DNA of 64,000 bases. Source: an uncultured Collinsella sp. (GTDB lineage Bacteria; Actinomycetota; Coriobacteriia; Coriobacteriales; Coriobacteriaceae). This document shows positions 8,420-16,515 of the stretch, piece after piece (position 1 is the first letter of the stretch; each line of letters starts with the position of its first letter). A program made the translations under genes and the position numbers. The notes below the pieces were generated by a model. The model ran no database searches. It was not told the DNA's origin and saw nothing but the letters and a program-made list of their open reading frames with translations. The stretch is taken from the NCBI GenBank assembly GCA_902496945.1, contig CABVDE010000003.1:1-64000 (forward strand), in the 5' to 3' direction.

Positions 8420-10366
8420 ATGAACGCCCCCGTTGCCAAAACCTGTCGGCAGCGCCGCCTGTTTGCGCGATTCGCTTCCGTCTGCGCACTCGTCGCGCTT
8501 ATGTTGCTGCTACTGCCCGCCGCCGCGCATGCCGACGGCTATTCTATGACCCAAACCTATATCGGCGCCACGGTCGAGGCCGATGGTTCGCTGACTGTTG
8601 TCGAGGGCCGCCAGTTTGATTTCGACGACGACATCAACGGTGTGTATTGGGATATCAACACGGGCTCCAACCAGCAGGGTGGCTCGGTGGGCATCGACGT
8701 GCTGGGTGTCGAGGAAGAAGACACTGCGTTTAACAAGGTCGACAGTGCAAACAAGGGCGACAGCGGCGTCTACACGGTGGAGCAGTCCGATGGCGGCGTA
8801 AAAATCAAGGTGTTCAGTCCTCACGAGAGCGGCGACAGCACCATCTATTACGTGAGCTACACCATGACCGGCGCGGTCATGAACTGGGCCGATACCGCCG
8901 AACTCTACTGGAAGTTTGTGGGCGACGGCTGGTCGGCGGATTCCGATGACGTCGAGATGGAAGTGTATTTCGCAAATGCCGCTGCCGGGACGGCGGCCGT
9001 CAAGGGCGAGAACTTCCGCGCATGGGGTCATGGTCCGCTCACGGGCGACGTATCGCTCGACGCGGACGAGCCCATGGTCACCTATACCATTCCCTGCGTG
9101 CATCAGGGCGAGTTCGCCGAGGCACGTGTGGTTTTTCCAAGCGATTGGGTACCGCAGTTTGCCGCTTCGAGCGAGGAACGCCTGCCGACGATCCTAAGCG
9201 AGGAGAAGGCGTGGGCCGAGGAAGCCAACGCCCGCCGTGAGCACGCGCGTGCGGTTGCCGGCGTGCTTGCTGCGGTGTGCGTTGTCGTGGCGGCGGCCTA
9301 CACTGGCACGATTGTGGTGCTCAAGCTGCGCAGGCCTAAGCCCAAGCCACTCTTCCAGGACGAGTACTTCCGCGATGTGCCCTCCGCCGACCATCCCGCG
9401 GTGCTTGCGGCTCTCATGAGCTGGAACAACGTGCCCGATCAGGCATATATCGCCACGCTGATGAAGCTCACCGACGACCGCGTGATCAAGCTGGAAGAGG
9501 CGACCGAGACCAAGAAGAAGGGCCTGCTCCGTCACGAAAAAGAGGAGCAGACGTATCGCATCACAGTGACTGAGGAGGCCTGGAAGGCTGCCAAGAAGGA
9601 CGGCATCGACCGCGACGTGCTCAAGGTCTTCTTTGCCGGCGTTAAGCCCGATAAGGACGGCGTCCGTTCGCGCACGTTTAGCGAGCTGGAGGAGTACGCA
9701 AGCGAGCGCACCACATCTGTTGGCGACAAGCTCGAGGATTATCAGAGCACGGTTAAGGGCAAGCTGGAGGAACGCGAGTTTATCGCCTCAGACGGCACTG
9801 TTGCGATGGTGACCGGCTTGGTTCTCGGCATCATCATTGTCTGTGGTATTTTGGGTTCCCTGTTCTATACCGACTTTGCGGACGCCAACGTCGGTGCCGC
9901 TATGATCTCGATCCCCGTTACGATCGTGGGCTTTGTCCTGAGCTGCACTTTCCGCCGCTACACGCTGGAGGGCGCCGAGGTGGCGGCTCGCTGCAAGGCG
10001 CTCAAGCATTGGCTCGAGGACTTTACGCGCCTGAAGGAGGCCGTCCCCAGCGATCTGATCTTGTGGAATAAGCTGCTGGTGATGGGCGTTGCCCTGGGCG
10101 TTTCGAAAGAAGTGCTGCGACAGCTGGCCGAGGCCGTGCCTGCGGACCTACGCAACAGCGACGACTTCTACGACAACTACCCCTGCTATTGGTGGTACTA
10201 CCATCACTACGGCAACGAGTCGCCGATGGATTCGTTTGATGCTGTGTACCATGAGACCATCCGCGAGCTGGCGTCGAGCTCCGATAGCTCGGGCGCCGGC
10301 GGTGGCGGCGGCTTCTCTGGTGGCGGCGGTGGCGGCGCCGGCGGAGGCGGCGGCGGAACGTTCTAG
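8420..10366 (+). CDS. DUF2207 membrane protein
   Basis: 648 residues from ATG 8420, with AAAGGA upstream. Residues 1-35 are a signal peptide ending AAAHA. An extracellular domain follows to about residue 270, then a membrane segment (VLAAVCVVVAAAYTGTIVVL), a cytoplasmic middle part, and two further hydrophobic segments near residues 470 and 495. The C-terminus is almost pure glycine (GGGGGFSGGGGGG...TF), the hallmark of DUF2207 proteins. The family is widespread in Gram-positive bacteria; its function is unknown. No operon partner is visible. Its own terminator follows 12 bp after the stop. Confidence 0.88.
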   Translation: MNAPVAKTCRQRRLFARFASVCALVALMLLLLPAAAHADGYSMTQTYIGATVEADGSLTVVEGRQFDFDDDINGVYWDINTGSNQQGGSVGIDVLGVEEEDTAFNKVDSANKGDSGVYTVEQSDGGVKIKVFSPHESGDSTIYYVSYTMTGAVMNWADTAELYWKFVGDGWSADSDDVEMEVYFANAAAGTAAVKGENFRAWGHGPLTGDVSLDADEPMVTYTIPCVHQGEFAEARVVFPSDWVPQFAASSEERLPTILSEEKAWAEEANARREHARAVAGVLAAVCVVVAAAYTGTIVVLKLRRPKPKPLFQDEYFRDVPSADHPAVLAALMSWNNVPDQAYIATLMKLTDDRVIKLEEATETKKKGLLRHEKEEQTYRITVTEEAWKAAKKDGIDRDVLKVFFAGVKPDKDGVRSRTFSELEEYASERTTSVGDKLEDYQSTVKGKLEEREFIASDGTVAMVTGLVLGIIIVCGILGSLFYTDFADANVGAAMISIPVTIVGFVLSCTFRRYTLEGAEVAARCKALKHWLEDFTRLKEAVPSDLILWNKLLVMGVALGVSKEVLRQLAEAVPADLRNSDDFYDNYPCYWWYYHHYGNESPMDSFDAVYHETIRELASSSDSSGAGGGGGFSGGGGGGAGGGGGGTF

Positions 10367-10378
10367 CGAGCGCAAATC

Positions 10379-10428
10379 ATGGGATGGGTCTTCCCCAGCG
10401 ACTGTTGGCGAAAGATCCATCCCATTTA
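10379..10428 (+). terminator. Terminator after the DUF2207 gene
   Basis: ATGGGATGGGTCTT (10379-10392) pairs with AAGATCCATCCCAT (10412-10425), with one G-T wobble, then TTTA. Confidence 0.65.
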
Positions 10429-10480
10429 TATGTTTCGAAATGGACTAATCTTTCCGCTGCGGACCCCCGCGCAGGGGGCA

Positions 10481-10710
10481 GTGGGCAAAAAATGCCAAAT
10501 ATGAGTACTGTTGCCATTATAGTCACATATATTTGCACTCAATAATGGGTCCCTAATGGGAATACCTCTCGTTAGGGGCCCATTTTATTGAACATTTGGG
10601 GAGCTACGTCAGCTCGTACGGCTGAACACCGTGCCTCAAAGCAGTAAAAATGCCCCAAATCGCTGCTACAAAAAAGGTAACAGTACTCATATTTGACGTT
10701 TTTTGCCCAC
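10481..10710. mobile_element. MITE-like element, copy A (230 bp)
   Basis: 35-bp terminal inverted repeats (10481-10515 and 10676-10710; 32 of 35 match) built on GTGGGCAAAAAA...CAAATATGAGTACTGT. The AT-rich inside codes for nothing and contains a terminator-like hairpin, AATGGGTCCCTAA/TTAGGGGCCCATT (10543-10586). GGGCA appears directly outside both ends and may be a target-site duplication. Placed between two convergent genes. Related copies are at 28580 and 43161. Confidence 0.7.
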
Positions 10711-10767
10711 GGGCATTTTCTAGTCCCTATTTGGAGACATCAGCCGGGGCTTCCACAGCCATTTTGC

Positions 10768-10792
10768 TCAGGAGTGTCCCCAACGACTAGGT
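10768..10792. repeat. Short GTGTCCCCAACGACTAG repeat
   Basis: Same core as the hairpin cluster at 8193-8330, but the left stem is lost or moved about 60 bp away (CTAGTC near 10720). Confidence 0.45.
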
Positions 10793-10805
10793 GTGGCTGC
10801 CCGAT

Positions 10806-11447
10806 CTAGGCGGTCAGATCCAGTTCGTAGAGGAAGCTTTCGCGCGGCATATTGTGGCGGCGCTCTTCGCGGTTGGCGCGGTGCGTGGACGTGCGCTTAA
10901 AGCCGTGTAGCTCGTAGAACTTCCACGAGCAGTTGGAGTCGGTGTACAGGTGCGCCCTCGTTGCTCCGCGTGAGGACAGGTGCGAGACCGCGGCATCGAG
11001 CAGCACCGAGCCCACGCCCAGACCATGGACATCGGGGTCGACAGCGAGCAGCGTGACCTCGTGGTCGTGCGGCAGCGGGCTGCTCTCGAGCAGACGGTTG
11101 TTGGTCCGGATGGTGGCGCGCACAAACGAAAGGTACTCGGCGCACGCGCTGGGCTCCAGCTCGCGCATCTGCGACAGCAGCGCGCGCTCGGTATCCATCC
11201 AATGCTCGTTGATGGTACGGCCGGAGCTCTGCCCCGCGCGCGCAAGTGCAATGCCGCGCGCCTGGCCGTCGATTACAGCGACCTGCGAAAACGTCGAGGA
11301 CGAAAGGCAATAGGCAAGATCGCACGCGGCCTCAAGGCGGTTGTACTCATCGTTATCCGAGTTGTTGTGCCAAAGCTGTTGCAGAATCAGCGCGATGGCG
11401 TCGAAATCTTCGGTATCAAACGGTCGGTAGAGAACCCGCGAGACCAT
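10806..11447 (-). CDS. GNAT-family N-acetyltransferase
   Basis: 213 residues. The C-terminal half carries the acetyl-CoA-binding pattern: VTLLAVDPDVHGLGVGSVLL (the beta4 strand and the Q/RxxGxG/A-like pyrophosphate loop) and later FYELHGFKRTST, typical of motif B. The first 110 residues are less conserved and would hold the acceptor-binding part. The substrate is unknown. Start ATG 11447 follows AAAGAGG by four bases. Monocistronic; converges with the DUF2207 gene across repeat DNA. Confidence 0.8.
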   Translation of the reverse strand: MVSRVLYRPFDTEDFDAIALILQQLWHNNSDNDEYNRLEAACDLAYCLSSSTFSQVAVIDGQARGIALARAGQSSGRTINEHWMDTERALLSQMRELEPSACAEYLSFVRATIRTNNRLLESSPLPHDHEVTLLAVDPDVHGLGVGSVLLDAAVSHLSSRGATRAHLYTDSNCSWKFYELHGFKRTSTHRANREERRHNMPRESFLYELDLTA

Positions 11448-11724
11448 GGTGCCTCTTTCTTTTGCGGATGCATATCGAGCACAGTTCTACCACGCCATTG
11501 GCATCTAATTATGGTGCCCCTGTGTTCCATCAACTCATCGCGGCCAGTGCCGCGCCCAAACCATCCGCTCGCAAGCTTTTTCTTCACAGCCGTGCGTTGC
11601 GGGGTGCATCGGCGCGCTCGATGCGCTACATTAAATCAGTATTTTCAATGCCGCTGCGCGAGCGCTGCAGATCGACGTATCACCGACTCACAGAGCACGG
11701 CGGCGTACCAGACAGGAGGACTGC

Positions 11725-13332
11725 ATGGGATCTGATGTGAAGATCGCACGCGCGTTGATTTCGGTTACCGATAAGACGGGCGTCGTCGATTTCGCACGGA
11801 CGCTGGTTGACGACTTTGGCGTCGAGATCATCTCTACGGGCGGCACGGCTCGTGCCATCGAGGACGCGGGCGTTCCCGTAACCCCCATCGAGGAGTTCAC
11901 GGGCTATCCCGAGATGATGGATGGCCGTGTCAAGACGCTGCACCCAAAGGTTCACGGCGCGCTGCTTGCCCGCCGCGATTCCGAGCAGCACATGCAGGAG
12001 GCCGCTCAGCACGGCATTAAGATGATCGACCTGGTCGTCGTCAACCTGTACGAGTTCGAGAAGACCGTCGCCAACCCCGAGGTCACCTTCGCGGACGCCA
12101 TCGAGCACATCGATATCGGCGGTCCCTCCATGCTGCGCTCTGCCGCCAAGAACGCCGCGAGCGTTACCGTCATCTCCGACCCGGCCGACTATGACGCCGT
12201 CCTGGCCGAGATGCACGAGACCGGCGGCTGCACCACACTTTCCACCCGTCGTCGCTTGCAGGTGAAGGTCTACCAGACCACCGCTGCCTACGACACGGCT
12301 ATTTCCCGTTGGCTCGCCGCCCAGTCAGGCGACGTGGCGGACACCTCTGCCAAGCTCGAGATCTCGCTGGAGAAGGTTGATGACCTGCGCTATGGCGAGA
12401 ACCCGCAACAGAAGGCCACGGTCTACCGCTTTGCCGAGGGCTGCGAGAACACCGCGAGCTCGCAGTTCCCGCTCGTGGGCTCCGAGCAGATCCAGGGCAA
12501 GCCGCTCAGCTACAACAACTATCTGGATGCCGACGCCGCCTGGAACCTGGTCCGCGAGTTCGACGAGCCGGCCTGCGTGATCCTCAAGCACCAGAACCCC
12601 TGCGGCTCCGCCGTTGCCGAGGACATTACGTCCGCTTACGACCGCGCTTTCGCCTGCGATCCCAAGAGCGCCTTCGGCGGCATCATCGCCTGCAACCGCG
12701 AGGTTCCCTTTGAGCTGGTTGAGCACTTCGCCGACCAGAACAAACAGTTTGTCGAGGTCATCATCGCCCCGAGCTACACCGACGAGGCGCTCGAGCGCAT
12801 GGCCAAGCGCCCCAACCTGCGCGTGCTGGCTACCGGCGGCGTGGACCACGGTGCCCAGGTGGAGCTGCGCTCCATCGACGGCGGCATGCTGGTCCAGGAG
12901 GTCGACCACGTAACCGAGGACCCCGCGACCTTTACGTTCCCCACCGACCGCAAGCCCACCGACGCCGAGATGGCCGAGCTCGAGTTTGCCTGGAAGGTCT
13001 GCAAGGGCGTTAAGTCCAACGCCATCCTGGTCTCCAAGGGCAAGGCCGGCATTGGCATGGGCCCCGGTCAGCCCAACCGCGTGGATTCCGCGCTGCTGGC
13101 CTGCGAGCGTGCCGAGGACTTCTGCGAGCGCGAGGGCGTGGAGAAGGGCGGCTTTGCCTGCGCAAGCGACGCGTTCTTCCCGTTCCGCGACAACGTCGAC
13201 GTGCTTGCCGCACACGGCGTGACCTGCATCATCCAGCCCGGCGGCTCCAAGCGCGACGACGAGAGCATCCAGGCCTGCAACGAGCACGATATTGCTATGG
13301 TGTTCACTGGCGCTAGGCATTTCCGTCATTAA
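11725..13332 (+). CDS. purH: Bifunctional AICAR transformylase / IMP cyclohydrolase
   Basis: 535 residues, close to the usual length. The N-terminal 200 residues are the MGS-like IMP cyclohydrolase domain (ALISVTDKTGVVDFA, STGGTARAIEDAGVP, VKTLHPKVHGALLAR). The rest is the transformylase, with RYGENPQQKATVYR and KHQNPCGSAVAED, whose Lys and His act in formyl transfer, and a closing QPGGSKRDDESI. It catalyses the last two steps of de novo purine synthesis, AICAR to FAICAR to IMP. AGGAGG sits just ahead of ATG 11725. No other pur gene is adjacent. Confidence 0.96.
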   Translation: MGSDVKIARALISVTDKTGVVDFARTLVDDFGVEIISTGGTARAIEDAGVPVTPIEEFTGYPEMMDGRVKTLHPKVHGALLARRDSEQHMQEAAQHGIKMIDLVVVNLYEFEKTVANPEVTFADAIEHIDIGGPSMLRSAAKNAASVTVISDPADYDAVLAEMHETGGCTTLSTRRRLQVKVYQTTAAYDTAISRWLAAQSGDVADTSAKLEISLEKVDDLRYGENPQQKATVYRFAEGCENTASSQFPLVGSEQIQGKPLSYNNYLDADAAWNLVREFDEPACVILKHQNPCGSAVAEDITSAYDRAFACDPKSAFGGIIACNREVPFELVEHFADQNKQFVEVIIAPSYTDEALERMAKRPNLRVLATGGVDHGAQVELRSIDGGMLVQEVDHVTEDPATFTFPTDRKPTDAEMAELEFAWKVCKGVKSNAILVSKGKAGIGMGPGQPNRVDSALLACERAEDFCEREGVEKGGFACASDAFFPFRDNVDVLAAHGVTCIIQPGGSKRDDESIQACNEHDIAMVFTGARHFRH

Positions 13333-13361
13333 GACCTGCCTTGCGGCAAAATAATCTCTGC

Positions 13362-13397
13362 AAAAGACGGCTGCTCCGTTTGGAGGGCCGTCTTTTT
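13362..13397 (+). terminator. purH terminator
   Basis: AAAAGACGGC pairs with GCCGTCTTTT around an inner CTCC/GGAG stem, followed by a T-run. Confidence 0.85.
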
Positions 13398-13437
13398 GGT
13401 ATAAGAGGACGGAATGACTAACACGAAAGGTATGGCC

Positions 13438-14145
13438 ATGCCCCAGATTGATGATGCCGAGCTGTTTGGCAATGCCGAGGATCAGCGTGCGTACGAGGAC
13501 TTTTGCGCCAATCAGGAGGCGGTCGAGAAGTTCACGCTCGATAAGCCCGCGCTTATCTGCCGTTGGCGTATGTCCAACAAAAAAGTGCCCATGCTCAACC
13601 GTCACATCCGCGCGCTGTCCGAGCGCCTGGTGCAGGGCGAGCCGCTCACCCATAACATGCTCAGCTGGGCCAAGCAGCACGTTGAGTGGTCGCTAGCCGA
13701 GGGCGACTATACCGCGCACGATGGCGTGCTCATGCTGGTGATCGACATCAACGGCAATGCCGCCATGACGGTGGGGGAGTACGAGCCGCTGGCCGATACT
13801 TCGGCCAAGGCGCTGCGTGCCCGCTCCGCCGAGGCCCGCTCTGAGGCCGACGAGACCGGCGTGGCGCCCGAGCTGCTCGCTGCTGTCGACGACGGCGAGC
13901 TTGCCTTCGTGGCGCCGGCGGACGAGTGCCTGTGCGGTACGGCGACGCTCATTGAGCAGCTGGCCCAGACCAAGGACATCCCGGTCACGCGCGTAGACAT
14001 CCCCGCGCAGCTCAAGGGCGCCTTGTTCCTGGTGAGTGACGAGCACGGTGTGGTTCCCGCTGCCGATGCCGATGCCGCCGAGGCAGACGCCGCTATGGTC
14101 ACCTTCTTCGCCGACGGCTACGAAAAGCTCCGCGCCCGCCGCTAA
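13438..14145 (+). CDS. Conserved hypothetical protein
   Basis: 235 residues from ATG 13438, preferred because GAAAGG lies seven bases ahead and a TATAAG -10-like box at 13400-13405 would put the transcript start just before it. ATG 13414 is in frame and gives 243 residues. The protein is soluble, acidic, with no signal peptide. A central segment (HDGVLMLVIDINGNAAMTVG) followed by an Ala-rich acidic linker and a C-terminal part with FLVSDEHGVVPAAD are visible. I do not recognise the family. Confidence 0.65.
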   Translation: MPQIDDAELFGNAEDQRAYEDFCANQEAVEKFTLDKPALICRWRMSNKKVPMLNRHIRALSERLVQGEPLTHNMLSWAKQHVEWSLAEGDYTAHDGVLMLVIDINGNAAMTVGEYEPLADTSAKALRARSAEARSEADETGVAPELLAAVDDGELAFVAPADECLCGTATLIEQLAQTKDIPVTRVDIPAQLKGALFLVSDEHGVVPAADADAAEADAAMVTFFADGYEKLRARR

Positions 14146-14156
14146 ATGATTATTCT

Positions 14157-14193
14157 GGGACGGGGATTAAAAAATCATTTTGATCCCCGTCCC
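14157..14193. repeat. Intergenic palindrome GGGACGGGGAT / ATCCCCGTCCC
   Basis: 11-bp perfect arms (14157-14167, 14183-14193) around an AT-rich loop containing AAAA/TTTT. It may end the preceding gene, though no T-run follows. Confidence 0.6.
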
Positions 14194-14323
14194 CATCGCG
14201 AACGTGAGGCGGACAAAACACCCCCGCTCGCGAACAGTTCTGTCACCTTGGCGACGTGCGTGGCGTTCGCCTGCGGATTTGCGGGCATAATGACCGCAAG
14301 GCACCAAGAGGGGAGCGAAATCC

Positions 14324-14995
14324 ATGGCGCTGATTTATATCGTTGAGGACGACGAGACCATTCGTCGAGAGCTTGCCGACATCCTTGCCCGTGCCGGGTT
14401 TGAAATTGAGGCCAGCAAAACGTTTGAGCACGTCTCGCGTGACATCCTGACCGCTGCACCCGACTTGGTACTGCTCGACCTGACGCTTCCCGTCAAAGAC
14501 GGCCAGCACATCTGCCATGAAGTCCGCCGCGAATCCGAGGTTCCCATCATCGTCCTCACGTCGCGCACAACCGAGATCGACGAGGTCATGGCCATGACGC
14601 TCGGCGCGGACGACTTTGTGCCCAAGCCCTACAGCACCCGCGTGCTCGTGGCGCGCATCAATGCCCTGCTGCGTCGCACCGCGGCGGCGGGCGAGCGCAG
14701 CACGCTCGTCCACAAAGGGATGGAACTCGATCTCGCCCGCTCCATGGTCACCAACACGGCAACCGGCGACAGCACCGAGCTCACCAAAAACGAGCTGCGT
14801 ATCCTCTCTCTGCTCCTGAGCCGCGCGGGCAAGATTGTCTCGCGTTCGGCCATCATGCAGGACCTGTGGGACTCCGATGCCTTTGTGGACGACAACACGC
14901 TTACCGTCAACATCAACCGCCTGCGCACTACGCTCGAAAAAATCGGCATCAAGGGATATTTGACCACGCACCGCGGACAGGGCTATTCGGTCTAG
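14324..14995 (+). CDS. Response regulator, BceR/GraR type
   Basis: 223 residues. Receiver domain with acidic D9/D10, phosphoacceptor D52 (LVLLDLTLP) and K101 (FVPKPYS); winged-helix DNA-binding domain from about residue 125 with ELTKNELRILSLLLS and NTLTVNINRLRTTLEKIG, ending in the HRGQGYSV wing. This subtype usually controls transporters that resist cell-wall-active peptides. GAGGGGAG precedes the ATG. The kinase gene begins directly after the stop, so the two are translated together. No BceAB transporter gene lies beside it. Confidence 0.92.
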   Translation: MALIYIVEDDETIRRELADILARAGFEIEASKTFEHVSRDILTAAPDLVLLDLTLPVKDGQHICHEVRRESEVPIIVLTSRTTEIDEVMAMTLGADDFVPKPYSTRVLVARINALLRRTAAAGERSTLVHKGMELDLARSMVTNTATGDSTELTKNELRILSLLLSRAGKIVSRSAIMQDLWDSDAFVDDNTLTVNINRLRTTLEKIGIKGYLTTHRGQGYSV

Positions 14996-15004
14996 GTGCC
15001 GGTT

Positions 15005-16048
15005 ATGTCGTTTGCCAAGCTCTTTAAAGATGCGCTGCTTTCCGTCGCCGTGTGGATGTGCGGCGTCCTGCTGAGCTGCTTTGTGCTGACGGTTGCGGGC
15101 GCCCCCGTTTCCATCGTGATCGTGGCGGTCGGCGTGTCCTTTGTCTTTGGCATGCTCGGCATTGTGATCGAGTATGCGCGCCGTCGCCGTTTTTTGCGCC
15201 AGCTGGAGCGCGCGGCCGAGGAGCTTGAGAGCCCCGCATGGGTGCAGGAGATGGTGCAGCGCCCGACGTATGCCGAGGGTGAGCTCGAATACGAGGTCTT
15301 GCGGCGCGTAGGCAAGGCCGCCTGCGATGAGGTGGCGGAAGGCCGGCGCCAGACCGATGACTACCGCGACTATATCGAGAGCTGGGTCCACGAGGCAAAA
15401 CTGCCCTTGGCGGCGGCTCATCTGATTCTGGAAAACCTGGACGGCAGTGAAGACGACCTGTCGCGCGTGGACGACCTGGGTCGAGAGCTGGCCCGCGTGG
15501 AGCGCTATATCGATCAGGCGCTCTACTACGCGCGCTCGGAAGTCGTAGAGCGCGACTACCTGATTCGCCGCTGGGATCTCAAGACCCTGGTAACGGGTGC
15601 GATTAAGGCCAACGCACGCGAGCTCATCGCGGCACACGTGGCACCGGTGTGCGAGGACCTCGACTACGAAGTCTTTACCGACGAGAAATGGCTCGAGTTT
15701 ATCTTGGGCCAGCTCATCCAGAACAGCATTAAATATGCGCGTGAGGACGGCGCGAAGATCACGTTTTCGGGTGCGCTGCTGGATGAGGGTCTGGCGAGCG
15801 AGCGCATTGAGCTTACCGTTGCGGACAACGGCTGCGGCGTGAGCGCGGCCGACTTGCCGCGCGTGTTCGAGAAGGGTTTTACCGGCGACAACGGCCGCAC
15901 CACCAAGCGCGCAACGGGCATCGGCCTCTACCTGGTGGCCCGTCTATGCTCCAAGATGGGCATCGACGTCACCGCAGCCTCGGAGCCGGGCGAAGGCTTC
16001 GTCGTAACCTTCGCCTTCTCGACCAACAAATTCCAATACTTCGAGTAG
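15005..16048 (+). CDS. Sensor histidine kinase, intramembrane-sensing BceS type
   Basis: 347 residues from ATG 15005; GTG 14996, directly after the regulator stop, is in frame and possible. Two membrane helices in the first 55 residues are separated by only a few residues, so there is no extracellular sensor. The DHp helix carries H129 (YIESWVHEAKLP), and the ATPase part has the N box (LIQNSIKYA), DNGCGV and GIGLYLVARL. Kinases with this layout normally sense through a partner ABC transporter. None is encoded nearby, so the transporter must be elsewhere or replaced. Confidence 0.9.
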   Translation: MSFAKLFKDALLSVAVWMCGVLLSCFVLTVAGAPVSIVIVAVGVSFVFGMLGIVIEYARRRRFLRQLERAAEELESPAWVQEMVQRPTYAEGELEYEVLRRVGKAACDEVAEGRRQTDDYRDYIESWVHEAKLPLAAAHLILENLDGSEDDLSRVDDLGRELARVERYIDQALYYARSEVVERDYLIRRWDLKTLVTGAIKANARELIAAHVAPVCEDLDYEVFTDEKWLEFILGQLIQNSIKYAREDGAKITFSGALLDEGLASERIELTVADNGCGVSAADLPRVFEKGFTGDNGRTTKRATGIGLYLVARLCSKMGIDVTAASEPGEGFVVTFAFSTNKFQYFE

Positions 16049-16077
16049 TCAGGCCGCGCGGCGCGATCGACGGAATC

Positions 16078-16211
16078 TTCCCATTTGGGAATAAATCGGC
16101 CATCTCAGCAGCTATATTCCCGAACGCGACATTGCTATTTTAACCGATACTATATTCCCGTACAGGAACATAGCTCTTCAGTTTTATACTATGTTCATGA
16201 ACGGGAATATA
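16078..16211 (+). promoter_or_regulatory. hipBA operator/promoter region
   Basis: Two near-perfect 22-bp palindromes, TATATTCCCG-TA-CAGGAACATA (16151-16172) and TATGTTCATG-AA-CGGGAATATA (16190-16211), fit TATRTTC-N8-GRAYATA. A half-site TATATTCCCG (16113-16122) and TTCCCATTTGGGAA (16078-16091) lie further up. They are probably HipB autoregulatory sites over the promoter. Confidence 0.65.
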
Positions 16212-16224
16212 GCTAAGGAGCGAC

Positions 16225-16515
16225 ATGAGAACGGTGACAACGACTAAGGTGCTCGATGGGCGTATCAAACTCAAGCCGTCAGAAAATACTTTCTCGGAGC
16301 GCATGGTTTTCGATCCGGGCGAGATGGGGAAAGCCCTTAGGCTTAGAAGACGTGAGCTTGGTTTGACCCAGCGAGATGTCGCGTCTATGACGGGTCGCAG
16401 CCTTCGTGTGATCGGCGATATCGAGCGGGGGCGGACAACGGTCGAGATCGGTGTCATCTTCGACTACGCCTCCATCGTGGATATCGACTTTCTTCTGAAG
16501 GTGAGGGGAAAATAA
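16225..16515 (+). CDS. hipB: HipB-like antitoxin, XRE-family HTH
   Basis: 96 residues. The helix-turn-helix spans about 33-75 (MGKALRLRRRELGLTQRDVA... RVIGDIERGRTTVEIG), as in HipB and other XRE repressors. AAGGAG sits five bases before ATG 16225. Its stop overlaps the hipA start (TAATG at 16513-16517), the usual coupling in this operon. HipB binds operator DNA as a dimer and holds HipA inactive. The palindromes directly upstream support autoregulation. Confidence 0.85.
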   Translation: MRTVTTTKVLDGRIKLKPSENTFSERMVFDPGEMGKALRLRRRELGLTQRDVASMTGRSLRVIGDIERGRTTVEIGVIFDYASIVDIDFLLKVRGK

